Shown here one piece after another: positions 1-8,495 of a stretch of DNA of 58,026 nucleotides (positions are counted from its first letter, which is position 1; each line of letters opens with the position of its first letter). Made by a program: the position numbers and the translations under genes. The notes beneath the pieces were generated by a model. That model was not told where the DNA came from. It saw nothing but the letters and a program-made list of their open reading frames with translations, and ran no database searches. This stretch comes from Lachnospiraceae bacterium (GTDB taxonomy: Bacteria > Bacillota > Clostridia > Lachnospirales > Lachnospiraceae), in assembly GCA_017553505.1 (NCBI GenBank), contig JAFZLD010000028.1, positions 1-58,026 on the forward strand, in the 5' to 3' direction.

Positions 1-2
1 AA

Positions 3-75
3 TCGGAGTGACAAGACTTGAACTTGCGGCCTCCACGTCCCTAACGTGGCGCTCTACCACCTGAGCCACACCCCG
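3..75 (-). tRNA. tRNA-Pro (anticodon AGG)
   Basis: Full cloverleaf on the minus strand. The acceptor stem is CGGGGTG paired with CACTCCG, followed by discriminator A and no encoded CCA. The D stem is GCTC/GAGC. The anticodon stem CCACG/CGTGG carries the loop TTAGGGA, which gives anticodon AGG. The T arm has GTTCAAGT. A34 in a proline tRNA is unusual in bacteria and would need deamination to inosine. It is the third tRNA in a Val-Met-Pro cluster that shares one upstream promoter. Confidence 0.93.
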
Positions 76-84
76 GTATTTAAA

Positions 85-158
85 TAGCGAGAGGGGGATT
101 CGAACCCTCGACACTGCGGGTATGAACCGCATGCTCTAGCCAACTGAGCTATCTCGCC
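85..158 (-). tRNA. tRNA-Met (CAT), elongator type
   Basis: The acceptor GGCGAGA pairs with TCTCGCT, with G1-U72 as in Bacillus elongator tRNA-Met. The anticodon stem TGCGG/CCGCA holds loop TTCATAC, so the anticodon is CAT. The C1-A72 mismatch and the GGG/CCC anticodon stem of initiator tRNA are both absent. A tRNA-Ile2 with lysidine is less likely from the body sequence. CCA is not encoded. It lies 9 bp from tRNA-Pro. Confidence 0.93.
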
Positions 159-180
159 ATATTCATTTAAGTCGAATAAG

Positions 181-253
181 TGGGGCCTATAGGGCTCGAA
201 CCTATGACCCTCTGCTTGTAAGGCAGATGCTCTCCCAGCTGAGCTAAGACCCC
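181..253 (-). tRNA. tRNA-Val (anticodon TAC)
   Basis: Acceptor GGGGTCT/AGGCCCC with discriminator A. The anticodon stem TCTGC/GCAGA holds loop CTTACAA, giving TAC. The T loop is TTCGAGC. It is the first tRNA of the cluster, about 14 bp downstream of the expected transcription start. CCA is not encoded. Confidence 0.95.
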
Positions 254-273
254 GTGTCTCAACCGACTTGATT

Positions 274-302
274 AGTATACAAAAGAGGTGCTTGAATGTC
301 AA
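274..302 (-). promoter_or_regulatory. Sigma-A-type promoter of the tRNA cluster
   Basis: On the minus strand TTGACA (297-302) and TATACT (274-279) are separated by exactly 17 bp. This near-consensus promoter sits just upstream of tRNA-Val, between it and the 3' end of ispF, so the Val-Met-Pro cluster is probably transcribed on its own. Confidence 0.85.
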
Positions 303-352
303 GCATAATTTTCAAAAAAATGCGGAAAATTTCTGTGCCCTAAAATGGCGCA

Positions 353-886
353 TTATGAGAACTTGGGGCACCCCTGACAACCCGCACAACCAAGGCCCGG
401 AGACTGCATATCCTTGTATGATCCGAGCAGGCAAACAGCGTGTGCTGCAATGCCTTCTCCCGCCCCTGTAAAGCCAAGACCTTCCTCGGTGGTGGCCTTA
501 ACGTTAACGCAGGATACCTCTATCTTAAGAGCCTTCGCAATGTTCTCTCGCATGGCATCGATATGGGAGCGCATCTTGGGCGCCTGGGCGAGAATTGTGG
601 CATCTATGTTCTCGACATAGTAGAGTTTCTCCTGGAGCAAATCGCCCACGTGCTCGAGGAGCTTGATGCTGTCGGCGCCTTTGTAGCGCTCGTCGGTATC
701 GGGGAAGTGAAGCCCGATATCGCCAAGAGCGGCAGCGCCGAGAAGCGCATCCATAACGGCGTGGGTAAGGACATCCGCATCGGAGTGTCCGAGGAGTCCC
801 TTCTCGTAAGGGATATCCACGCCGCCTATAATGAGCTTACGACCTTCCGTAAGCTTATGAACATCGTAACCGTGTCCTATTCTCAT
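353..886 (-). CDS. ispF: 2-C-methyl-D-erythritol 2,4-cyclodiphosphate synthase, with a cysteine-rich tail
   Basis: IspF makes the cyclic diphosphate intermediate of the MEP isoprenoid pathway in the cytoplasm. The N-terminal GHGYDVH supplies metal ligands D8 and H10, H34 lies in GHSDADV, and the family motif [11 protein letters not shown] is at 131-141. The family is usually near 157 residues; this protein has 177. The extra 20 residues hold C167, C170 and C173 in a CxxCxxC arrangement. The start codon directly abuts the argS stop (TAAATG), suggesting translational coupling. It is the last gene of the queH-argS-ispF run. Confidence 0.95.
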   Translation of the reverse strand: MRIGHGYDVHKLTEGRKLIIGGVDIPYEKGLLGHSDADVLTHAVMDALLGAAALGDIGLHFPDTDERYKGADSIKLLEHVGDLLQEKLYYVENIDATILAQAPKMRSHIDAMRENIAKALKIEVSCVNVKATTEEGLGFTGAGEGIAAHAVCLLGSYKDMQSPGLGCAGCQGCPKFS

Positions 887-2653
887 TTACATCCTTTCGG
901 GTGCTTCAAAGCCAAGCATGCCTATGCATGTCTCAAGCACCTTCTTTGTAAGATTGATAAGTGCAATGTATGAGCCCTGCTTCTTAGAATCTTCCTCGGA
1001 CAGAATCTTGGTCTCGTGATAGAAAGAGTTGAAAGCATTGGCAAGATCGTAGATGAATGCACAAATCTTGCTGGGCGCAAGTTCCTCATAGGCAGCTTCC
1101 ACTGTCTGTGAGAAGTAAGTAAGTTCCTTCATAAGTTCTTTCTCGGAAGCGTTGTCGATGCCGGCAATCCTACAGTCTTCGACCTTCTTGCCTGACTGAA
1201 CATACTTTTCAAGAATAGACTTAATACGAACGATAGTGTACAAAATGTAAGGACCTGAGTTGCCTTCAAAAGAAATAAAGCGGTCCATATCAAAGATGTA
1301 ATCCTTGGAAGGAATATTGGACAAATCGCCATAACGAAGTGCAGCGCGGCCTACTATCTGAGAAATGCGCTTAGCGTCTTCTTCGCTCATATCCCTGTTT
1401 TCTTTGATCTTGGCATAAGTTGCCTCGTTAATATCGTTCATAAGGGTTTCAAGGCGCATAACGCCGCCGTCGCGGGTCTTGAAGGGCTTGCCGTCCTTGC
1501 CGTTCATGGTACCGAAGCCTACGTGCGCAAGGTTGGTATCCTCGTCTACGAGCTTGGTCTTGTGAGCGCAACGGAATACCTGCTCAAAGTATAAGTCCTG
1601 ACGCTTGTCGGTAAGGTAGATGAAGCGGTCGGGATTGTACTTTTCCTTCCTTGCCATGATGGTAGCAAGGTCGGTGGTGTTGTAGAGAGATGCTCCGTCG
1701 GACTTAAGGATAATGCATGGAGGCATTTCCTTGGTATCTGTGTCTTCCTTAACGTCAACTACAAGAGCGCCTTCGCTGATGTAAGCGTAGCCGCCGTCCT
1801 TCATATACTGAACCATGCCGGGAATTACGTCGTGCACGGAAGATTCACCGTTCCAAAGGTCGAAGTGTACACCGAGATTGTCGTAAATGCGACGCATATC
1901 GGTTACGGAAACATTAATGATATGGTTCCAGAGTGCGCGGTATCCGCGAACGCCTGACTGAAGCTTGTAGGTAGCTTCCTGAGCTTTCGCTTTGTACTCG
2001 TCGTCTTCTTTGGACTTCTTGGAAGCGGTAGGATAAATCTCCTCAAGGTCTGATACGGTAAAAGGAGGCTCCGAAGGATACTCTCCCGTGTAAGAGTCGT
2101 CAAAGTACGGAAGGTCGGGCTTGCGCAAAGAAAGCTCATGCATAATAAGGCCCATGGGAGTACCCCAGTCGCCCAAGTGAATGTCGCTGATGGTCTCGTG
2201 ACCCATGTACTTACAGATACGGTTGATTGCATCACCGATAACGCCGGAACGCAAGTGACCTACGTGAAGTGCCTTGGCTACGTTGGGTCCGCCGTAATCA
2301 AGCATAATCTTAAGGGGCTGAGCTGCAGGCTCAAAGCCGAACTTGTCATCCTCACTCATCTTAGCCACGTACTGCGAAAGAAAGTCGGGATTAATGTTTA
2401 AGTTAATAAAACCGGGCATAACAGCATTAACTTCGGAAAATACCTTGCTGTCTTTGAGGTTCTCGGCTACAGCGTTAGCGATGTTAATGGGTGCTGTCTT
2501 TAAAGCCTTGGCAAGAGCCATGGCGCCGTTACACTGGTATTCGCAGAGGTCGGGGCGGTTAGATACGCTTACCTTACCTGCTGCCTTGTCATAGCCTGCT
2601 TTCTCAAAAGCGGACATGACCTCTTCTGATATAAGTTCAAGTATTTTTTTCAT
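887..2653 (-). CDS. argS: Arginyl-tRNA synthetase
   Basis: Charges tRNA-Arg with arginine. It is a class I synthetase: the HIGH-type motif appears as HVGH at residues 130-133, inside the ArgS signature GGPNVAKALHVGHLRSG. An N-terminal additional domain precedes it, and a helical anticodon-binding DALR-type domain ends in LGFEAPERM. The length of 588 residues is normal. As usual for ArgS there is no clear KMSKS. The ATG lies 2 bp after the queH stop, and ispF follows without a gap. No T-box leader was seen. Confidence 0.96.
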   Translation of the reverse strand: MKKILELISEEVMSAFEKAGYDKAAGKVSVSNRPDLCEYQCNGAMALAKALKTAPINIANAVAENLKDSKVFSEVNAVMPGFINLNINPDFLSQYVAKMSEDDKFGFEPAAQPLKIMLDYGGPNVAKALHVGHLRSGVIGDAINRICKYMGHETISDIHLGDWGTPMGLIMHELSLRKPDLPYFDDSYTGEYPSEPPFTVSDLEEIYPTASKKSKEDDEYKAKAQEATYKLQSGVRGYRALWNHIINVSVTDMRRIYDNLGVHFDLWNGESSVHDVIPGMVQYMKDGGYAYISEGALVVDVKEDTDTKEMPPCIILKSDGASLYNTTDLATIMARKEKYNPDRFIYLTDKRQDLYFEQVFRCAHKTKLVDEDTNLAHVGFGTMNGKDGKPFKTRDGGVMRLETLMNDINEATYAKIKENRDMSEEDAKRISQIVGRAALRYGDLSNIPSKDYIFDMDRFISFEGNSGPYILYTIVRIKSILEKYVQSGKKVEDCRIAGIDNASEKELMKELTYFSQTVEAAYEELAPSKICAFIYDLANAFNSFYHETKILSEEDSKKQGSYIALINLTKKVLETCIGMLGFEAPERM

Positions 2654-2655
2654 AA

Positions 2656-3273
2656 TTAATTTCCTCTTTTCGAAAACGGACAGCCGCAGTAGTCCTGGCG
2701 ATAGAGTCCGTATTTGTCGCTTAATTCAACGGAATGCTTAAAGCCTTCCTTCTTTTTAAAGTCGGAGCATAGCCATGAAACGCCTTCTTCACGCGCTATA
2801 CGCTCTCCTATTTCATTAATTAAACGGGCATCCTTAAGGGGGCTTAAAGTTAAGGTGGTGGCAAAATAATCAAAGCCGTCGGCCTTAGCCTTACGGGCAG
2901 TCTCACGTAATCTTAACTCAAAGCACTTGGCGCAGCGGGCTCCGCGTTCCGGTTCCTGTTCAAGTCCGCGGGCGGCGGCGTAAAACTTTTCGGGTTCAAA
3001 GGGGCCTTCCGCATATTCGATGTCGGCACCGGGAAACTCGCTGTTAAGGATACCCACCAGTCTCCTAAGCTCCTCCGCGCGCTTGTCGTGCTCGGTTCTG
3101 TCGGTGATGTTGGGGTTGTAGTAATAAGCGGTAATGCTTATCTTATCCTCAAGTACCGTCAGACAGTGGCTCGAGCATGGAGCGCAGCAACACTGAAGTA
3201 GAAGACTCTTGACGCGGGTGTCCTCGCATGCAAGGATTTCGTCCATCTTCTTTTGAAAGTTTATCTGATTCAT
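2656..3273 (-). CDS. queH: Epoxyqueuosine reductase QueH (DUF208 family)
   Basis: Catalyses the last step of queuosine synthesis, reducing epoxyqueuosine to queuosine in tRNA. Family marks are the LLQCCCAPCSS motif near the N-terminus, YYNPNI, the RCAKCFELRL motif and the C-terminal DYCGC; these cysteines bind an Fe-S cluster and a second metal. I chose the ATG at 3273. A longer reading frame begins at a GTG at 3309, but that codon lies inside a perfect hairpin and adds a non-family extension. No strong ribosome binding site precedes either start. First gene of the queH-argS-ispF set. Confidence 0.9.
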   Translation of the reverse strand: MNQINFQKKMDEILACEDTRVKSLLLQCCCAPCSSHCLTVLEDKISITAYYYNPNITDRTEHDKRAEELRRLVGILNSEFPGADIEYAEGPFEPEKFYAAARGLEQEPERGARCAKCFELRLRETARKAKADGFDYFATTLTLSPLKDARLINEIGERIAREEGVSWLCSDFKKKEGFKHSVELSDKYGLYRQDYCGCPFSKRGN

Positions 3274-3291
3274 GGGAATAAATATAGCACA

Positions 3292-3312
3292 GGCGTGCAA
3301 AAAATGCACGCC
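3292..3312 (-). terminator. Hairpin between purL and queH
   Basis: The perfect inverted repeat GGCGTGC/GCACGCC (3292-3298 and 3306-3312) flanks an A/T-only 7-nt loop, 12 bp after the purL stop. No T-run follows in the minus direction, so it may be a weak terminator or an RNA-processing or stabilising element rather than a full stop. Confidence 0.5.
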
Positions 3313-3324
3313 CGTTTAAAAATC

Positions 3325-6300
3325 TTACTTAAAGTAGTTAACACCGGACTCGAAGATCTTCATGTCCTGCTCGCCGTAGATGTTAACGGCAACGGACTGT
3401 CCTCTTCTCTCCGAGTGAGCCATCTTACCGAGAGCTCTGCCGTCTGCGGAAGTGATACCTTCGATGGATGCGTAAGAACCGTTGATGTTGTACTCCTCAT
3501 CCATTGAGATGTTGCCTTCGGGATCGGCATATCTGGTAGCCACCTGACCGTTTGCAAAGAGCTTATCAATCCACTCTTTGGATGCTACGAAACGGCCTTC
3601 TCCGTGAGATGCGGGGTTACAGTAGGTAGCACCGAGAGTAGCGCCCTGAAGCCAAGGGGACTTGTTGGAAACAACCTTAGTGTAAACCATCTTGGAGATG
3701 TGGCGGTTGATGGTGTTGTATGTAAGTGTGGGCGAATCTGCGCCCTGAGCGTCTATAATCTCGCCGTAAGGAACAAGGCCTAACTTGATAAGTGCCTGGA
3801 AACCGTTACAGATACCGAGCGCTAAGCCGTCGCGCTCACTTAAGAGCTTCATAACAGCCTCTTTAAGTTTCTCGTTTCTGAATGCGGTAGCAAAGAACTT
3901 GGCACTTCCGTCGGGCTCGTCACCTGCGGAGAATCCGCCGGGGAACATGATGATCTGTGCCTGAGCGATTGCTCTTTCAAACTCAGCAACGGAATCTCTG
4001 ATATCCTCGGGATTTAAGTTCTTAAATACTTTGACAATAGTGTTGGCGCCGGCTCTTTCAAAGGCTTTCTTGGAGTCGTATTCGCAGTTGGTGCCGGGGA
4101 ATACAGGGATGAATACGGTAGGCTTCGCAACCTTGTGCTTGCATACGTATACGCTGTCAGCCTTGTAAATCTTGTCTTCAAGAGCTTCGGTACCCTTGTA
4201 AGCCTTGGTGGGGAATACCTTCTCTAGAGGTTTCTTCCAGCACTCAAGCGCATCTGCAAGTGCGAGTGTCTCGTCCTTGTAGGTAAAAGAAGCCGTATCG
4301 TTAACCTTACCTACATATACAAACTCAACCTCCTCAGACTCGGGAAGTGAACTTACCTCGGCAAGGATTCCGCCGAGAGCGTTATCGAAGAGTTCATCAA
4401 GCTCTACATCTGCATTGAATGAAACTCCCAAACCGTTACCGAAAGCCATCTTGGCAGCGGCTACGGCAACACCGTTGGAATCTGTGGTGTAAGCAGCCTT
4501 AATCTTACCTTCGGAAGCAAGCTTGCCTACGAATTCAAACATTGCCATGGTGCTCTCGTAATCGGGCATGTCGTATTCGTCGTGCTCAATCGGGAAGTAG
4601 ATAAGTCTGTCGCCGGCTTTCTTAAGCTCGGGTGTTACTACGTTGCGTTCTTTGGCCACGTCTACAGCAAAAGAAACCAATGTGGGCGGAACATCAATCT
4701 CGTTAAAGGTTCCGGACATTGAATCCTTACCGCCGATGGAAGGAAGGCCGAAGCCTATCTGAGCATCGTAAGCACCGAGGAGTGCGGCAAAAGGCTGGCT
4801 CCAGCGCTTGGGATCCTCTGTCATACGTCTAAAGTACTCCTGGAAGGTGAATCTGATCTTCTTGTAATCACCGCCGGAAGCAACAATCTTGGACATGGAT
4901 GAAAGTACTGCGTAAACGGCACCGTGGTAAGGTGACCAGCTTGAAAGGTAAGGATCGAAGCCGTAGCTCATCATGGTTACGGTATCGCAGTTACCCTCAA
5001 GCACGGGAAGCTTCGCAATCATGGTCTGGGTCTCGGTGAGCTGAGTCTTACCGCCGTAAGGCATGAGCACGGAACCCGCACCGATGGATGCGTCGAAGGT
5101 CTCTACAAGACCCTTCTGTGAGCATTCGTTAAGGTCGGAAAGGGAAGCCTTCAAAGCTTCGCTCATGCTTTCTTTCTTAACTGCCGCGTCAACTTTGTCT
5201 ATTGCAATCTTCTTAAAGTAATTGTTCTTTTCATCGGGCATCTCGACGTAAACGCTGGTCTCCTGATGAGCGCCGTTGGTGTCGAGGAATGCTCTCGATA
5301 AGTTAACGATTTCCTTGCCTCTCCAGGAAAGAACGAGGCGGGGCTCCTTGGTAACCTCTGCTACCTTAACTGCCTCGAGGTTCTCCTCACGAGCATAATC
5401 AAGGAAAGTATCGGCATCCTTGGGGTCTACTACTACTGCCATACGCTCCTGAGATTCGGAGATGGCAAGTTCGGTTCCGTCTAAGCCTGCGTATTTCTTG
5501 GGTACGAGGTCGAGGTTAACTCTTAAGCCGTCCGCAAGCTCACCGATGGCAACGGATACACCGCCGGCACCAAAGTCGTTACACTTCTTGATAAGTCTGG
5601 TAACTTCGGGACGTCTGAAAAGACGCTGAATCTTACGTTCGGTAGGAGCGTTACCCTTCTGAACTTCTGCACCGCAGGTCTCAAGGGAAGCTTCTGTATG
5701 AACCTTCGATGAACCGGTAGCACCGCCGCAACCGTCACGACCGGTACGGCCGCCGAGAAGGATGATGATGTCTCCGGGATCGGAAGTTTCTCTTATTACG
5801 TTGCTTCTGGGAGCGGCACCCATAACGGCACCGATTTCCATTCTCTTGGCAACGTAATTGGGATGGTAAATCTCTTTAACATAGCCGGTTGCAAGACCAA
5901 TCTGGTTACCGTATGAGGAGTAACCTGCGGCTGCACCTTTAACAAGCTTCTTCTGGGAGAGCTTGCCTTTTAAAGTCTCGCTTACGGGAACGGTGGGGTC
6001 TGCCGCACCGGTCACACGCATAGCCTGATATACATAGGAACGACCAGACAACGGATCTCTGATAGCGCCGCCGAGACAGGTAGCCGCACCACCGAAAGGC
6101 TCAATCTCTGTAGGGTGGTTGTGGGTCTCGTTCTTAAAGCTTACGAGCCACTCTTCGGTAACTCCGTTAACTTCAACGGGTACCACGATGGAGCATGCGT
6201 TAATCTCGTCGGTTTCTTCCTGGTCCTGAAGCTTGCCTTCTTTTTTCAATTTACGCATAGCCATGAGAGCGAGGTCCATAAGGCATACGAACTTGTCGTC

Positions 6301-7104
6301 TCTGCCCTTGAAAATCTCTTCTCTGGTATCAAGGTAGCTCTGGTAGGTGGTCTCGATGGGAGTCTTGTAGTAACCATCTTCGAAGGTTACGTTCTTAAGC
6401 TCGGTCGAGAAAGTGGTATGTCTGCAGTGATCCGACCAGTAAGTATCGAGAACGCGAATCTCGGTCATGGAAGGGTCTCTGTCTTCTTCTTTCCTGAAGT
6501 AGTTCTGAATATGTAAAAAGTCCTTAAAGGTCATGGCGAGATTAAGTGACTTGTAAAGGTCTTTAAGCTTATCCTCGGCCATATCCTTAAAGCCGTCGAA
6601 TACGATAACATCGGCGGGCTCGCTAAACTCAGTGATAAGAGTCTCAGGCTTTTCAAGACCTGTCTCTCTTGAATCCACCGGGTTGATGCAGTTAGCCTTG
6701 ATGCGCTCAAACTCATCATCCGTAATATTACCCGAAAGAACATAAGTAACCGCAGTCTTAATAACAGGCTTCTCGTTCTCGTTAAGGAAGCCTATACACT
6801 GAACCGCGGAGTCAGCTCTCTGGTCGAACTGACCGGGCAGGAACTCAACGCTGAATACTCTGTCGCTGTTTCCAAAAGACACATTCTCAAAGAAAATCTC
6901 GTCAACCGGCGGCTCGGAAAAGATAGTCTTGCACGCTCTTTCAAACGTCTCATCCGACACACCTTCAACATCGTAACGAATTAATACACGTACCCCCGTA
7001 ACGCTTTTAATCCCCAGGAAACCGGAAATCTCTTCCTCAAGCTCTCTTGCCTTAACCGCAAAGGGCTCCTTCTTCTCGACATAAATTCGTCTAACGTTTC
7101 CCAT
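3325..7104 (-). CDS. purL: Phosphoribosylformylglycinamidine synthase, single-chain type
   Basis: Converts FGAR, glutamine and ATP to FGAM, step four of purine synthesis. At 1259 residues it is the large fused enzyme: an N-terminal PurS-like part, two AIRS-type synthetase halves (with ETHNHPTEIEPFGGAATC in the first) and a C-terminal class I glutaminase. The glutaminase holds nucleophile C1099 in LGICNGFQ and the SHGEGRF histidine-glutamate motif. Bacillus instead uses separate PurS, PurQ and PurL. The ribosome binding site AAAGGAGAG lies upstream of the ATG. The gene follows the TetR gene across a hairpin, with little room for its own promoter. Confidence 0.96.
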   Translation of the reverse strand: MGNVRRIYVEKKEPFAVKARELEEEISGFLGIKSVTGVRVLIRYDVEGVSDETFERACKTIFSEPPVDEIFFENVSFGNSDRVFSVEFLPGQFDQRADSAVQCIGFLNENEKPVIKTAVTYVLSGNITDDEFERIKANCINPVDSRETGLEKPETLITEFSEPADVIVFDGFKDMAEDKLKDLYKSLNLAMTFKDFLHIQNYFRKEEDRDPSMTEIRVLDTYWSDHCRHTTFSTELKNVTFEDGYYKTPIETTYQSYLDTREEIFKGRDDKFVCLMDLALMAMRKLKKEGKLQDQEETDEINACSIVVPVEVNGVTEEWLVSFKNETHNHPTEIEPFGGAATCLGGAIRDPLSGRSYVYQAMRVTGAADPTVPVSETLKGKLSQKKLVKGAAAGYSSYGNQIGLATGYVKEIYHPNYVAKRMEIGAVMGAAPRSNVIRETSDPGDIIILLGGRTGRDGCGGATGSSKVHTEASLETCGAEVQKGNAPTERKIQRLFRRPEVTRLIKKCNDFGAGGVSVAIGELADGLRVNLDLVPKKYAGLDGTELAISESQERMAVVVDPKDADTFLDYAREENLEAVKVAEVTKEPRLVLSWRGKEIVNLSRAFLDTNGAHQETSVYVEMPDEKNNYFKKIAIDKVDAAVKKESMSEALKASLSDLNECSQKGLVETFDASIGAGSVLMPYGGKTQLTETQTMIAKLPVLEGNCDTVTMMSYGFDPYLSSWSPYHGAVYAVLSSMSKIVASGGDYKKIRFTFQEYFRRMTEDPKRWSQPFAALLGAYDAQIGFGLPSIGGKDSMSGTFNEIDVPPTLVSFAVDVAKERNVVTPELKKAGDRLIYFPIEHDEYDMPDYESTMAMFEFVGKLASEGKIKAAYTTDSNGVAVAAAKMAFGNGLGVSFNADVELDELFDNALGGILAEVSSLPESEEVEFVYVGKVNDTASFTYKDETLALADALECWKKPLEKVFPTKAYKGTEALEDKIYKADSVYVCKHKVAKPTVFIPVFPGTNCEYDSKKAFERAGANTIVKVFKNLNPEDIRDSVAEFERAIAQAQIIMFPGGFSAGDEPDGSAKFFATAFRNEKLKEAVMKLLSERDGLALGICNGFQALIKLGLVPYGEIIDAQGADSPTLTYNTINRHISKMVYTKVVSNKSPWLQGATLGATYCNPASHGEGRFVASKEWIDKLFANGQVATRYADPEGNISMDEEYNINGSYASIEGITSADGRALGKMAHSERRGQSVAVNIYGEQDMKIFESGVNYFK

Positions 7105-7142
7105 GTTTACAAATGCTCTCCTTTGTTAATAAATAAATATTT

Positions 7143-7169
7143 AAAAGGATGAGGCTACTCGCCTCATCC
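7143..7169 (-). terminator. Terminator or attenuator between the tetR gene and purL
   Basis: Stem GGATGAGGC/GCCTCATCC (9 bp, 5-nt loop) followed on the minus strand by TTTTAAATATTT. It lies just after the stop of the TetR-type gene and about 40 bp before the purL start. purL must therefore be read through it or use a promoter overlapping it. Confidence 0.75.
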
Positions 7170-7172
7170 CGG

Positions 7173-7745
7173 TTACTCTTCCACAATAAGGCCGCTTAAG
7201 ATGTACAAAAGATTCTGCTCCACTTCCTTCTCGGTAATACCGAAGGTATGGGCAGCAACCTTGAGGCCTTCAAGGGTGTACATTATATTGCGCGCAGTAA
7301 GGGCGCAGTCTTCGCAGTAAAGCTCTCCGCTGTCGCTACCCTCTTCCAAAATCTTGGTAAGGGTCTCGACCTTGGCCGCGTAATGGTTCTTAAGAACATC
7401 GGCATTCTCGCCGTCTGCGTACTTAAGGAACAGATATTCATAGACTGCCACAGACAGGTCATTGTCCTTATTGAGTACTTCTTTCTTAAGTTCGTTAAGG
7501 AATATGGCAAGCGCGTCGCCTGCACTGTGACCGTTTAAGAGGTCATTGCTTCCTTCGTCGGAAGCGTTAAGGCATTCAAGGAACACCGCCTCTGTACTGT
7601 CAAAATAGATATAAAGACCGCCACGACTGATATCGCAGGCTTCCACAATATCCTTCATGGTAACGTTCTTAAATCCTTTTTCCGAAAAAACTTTTCGTGC
7701 GGTATCTAAGATAAACTGTTTCTTTTTGGCCGCTTTATCGCTCAT
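7173..7745 (-). CDS. TetR/AcrR-family transcriptional regulator
   Basis: A 190-residue dimeric DNA-binding repressor type. The N-terminal helix-turn-helix is seen in NVTMKDIVEACDISRGGLYIYF (in part), the typical TetR recognition region, near residues 22-48. The C-terminal part is a helical ligand-binding domain with no recognisable ligand. It lies 14 bp after the 152-residue unknown gene, likely its operon partner, and upstream of purL with a hairpin in between. Its target is unknown; self-regulation is the usual case for this family. Confidence 0.88.
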   Translation of the reverse strand: MSDKAAKKKQFILDTARKVFSEKGFKNVTMKDIVEACDISRGGLYIYFDSTEAVFLECLNASDEGSNDLLNGHSAGDALAIFLNELKKEVLNKDNDLSVAVYEYLFLKYADGENADVLKNHYAAKVETLTKILEEGSDSGELYCEDCALTARNIMYTLEGLKVAAHTFGITEKEVEQNLLYILSGLIVEE

Positions 7746-7759
7746 AACCTGTCCTCATC

Positions 7760-8218
7760 TCATTTATTTTCATACACTTCAAAAGGTCCGTCCCAATGCT
7801 CGACGATTTCCTTCATACGCTTTACTACAGCTAAGAAGATGCCTTCCCTGACAGCTATTGTCCAAAGGGTGCCCTTGGTCATGCCGCCAAGTACGTACTT
7901 ACTCAATATGGCGCATAAAATAGCTCCGGACTTAATGTCGGCACGCTCGATTGCCTTAAACTCGTCTTCGTGAGTCTTAATGAAGAGCTCTGCGTACACG
8001 TACGGGTAATTGGTGTCCATGAGGCCGGTCTTCTCGGCTTCTTTGACAAAACTCATCAGAGTCGACTCATAAACCGGAAAAGGAACAGAAGTCTCCGCAA
8101 TTCCGTTTCCCGTATAGGTATTCGAAACATTCTCGCCGGACTTGCTCTCAAGCCAGGGTAAATAGGCCGAAAGCTTCTCCACATCTGCGCGATAATCGAT
8201 AAGTTTAAACTCCCGCAT
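7760..8218 (-). CDS. Unknown protein, possibly DUF6508-like
   Basis: A 152-residue cytoplasmic protein with no signal peptide or membrane segment. The start is supported by AAGGAGG 4 bp before the ATG. Notable stretches are YLPWLE near residue 19, YPYVYAELFIKTH in the middle, and a C-terminal amphipathic helix with ILSKYVLGGMTKGTLWTIAVREG. The pattern of an N-terminal PWLE/PYFE-type motif and a late helical region resembles small DUF6508-type proteins, but I am not sure. It is first in a two-gene unit with the TetR gene, so the regulator may act on it. Confidence 0.6.
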   Translation of the reverse strand: MREFKLIDYRADVEKLSAYLPWLESKSGENVSNTYTGNGIAETSVPFPVYESTLMSFVKEAEKTGLMDTNYPYVYAELFIKTHEDEFKAIERADIKSGAILCAILSKYVLGGMTKGTLWTIAVREGIFLAVVKRMKEIVEHWDGPFEVYENK

Positions 8219-8495
8219 ACGTCCTCCTTAAGCAAAGATATGCTCTTTGGAAAAGCCAAATACACGCACATCCCCACAATACTTTTCATATTTTACCACA
8301 CACAGCCAAAAACTCAAGATGAAGTTTCTTACAAAATCGCTTTTTTTGTAGGATTTTTGATACTTTTTTAATTGGCGCGTAATATAATTGCAACGTTAAT
8401 AAATATTCAAAATATTGTGTCTTTTTTGACGAAATTAGAGTACAATAATTCTGTAGGGGAATAAGTATCAATACATTTGTTATTGGAGGTTATTC
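8219..8495 (+). promoter_or_regulatory. Divergent intergenic region upstream of the large unknown gene
   Basis: A 277-bp AT-rich region between two divergent genes. It contains TATAAT at 8383-8388, TACAAT at 8441-8446, and the ribosome binding site GGAGG at 8485-8489 that sets the GTG start at 8496. No matching -35 box at standard spacing was found for either -10 candidate. Acaaaa/ttttgt arms near 8335-8350 may form a weak hairpin. No small gene was recognised here. Confidence 0.4.

Noticed and set aside
54-302. A reading frame across the tRNA genes
   Set aside because: It consists of translated tRNA-Val, Met and Pro sequence and is not a protein gene.
440-973. A 177-codon plus-strand frame opposite ispF
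   Set aside because: It is a complement of the well-supported ispF and argS end, with no family features.
3307-3309. GTG start for queH giving a 12-residue longer protein
   Set aside because: The codon lies in a perfect hairpin, lacks a ribosome binding site, and the extra residues do not fit the family. The ATG at 3273 is preferred.
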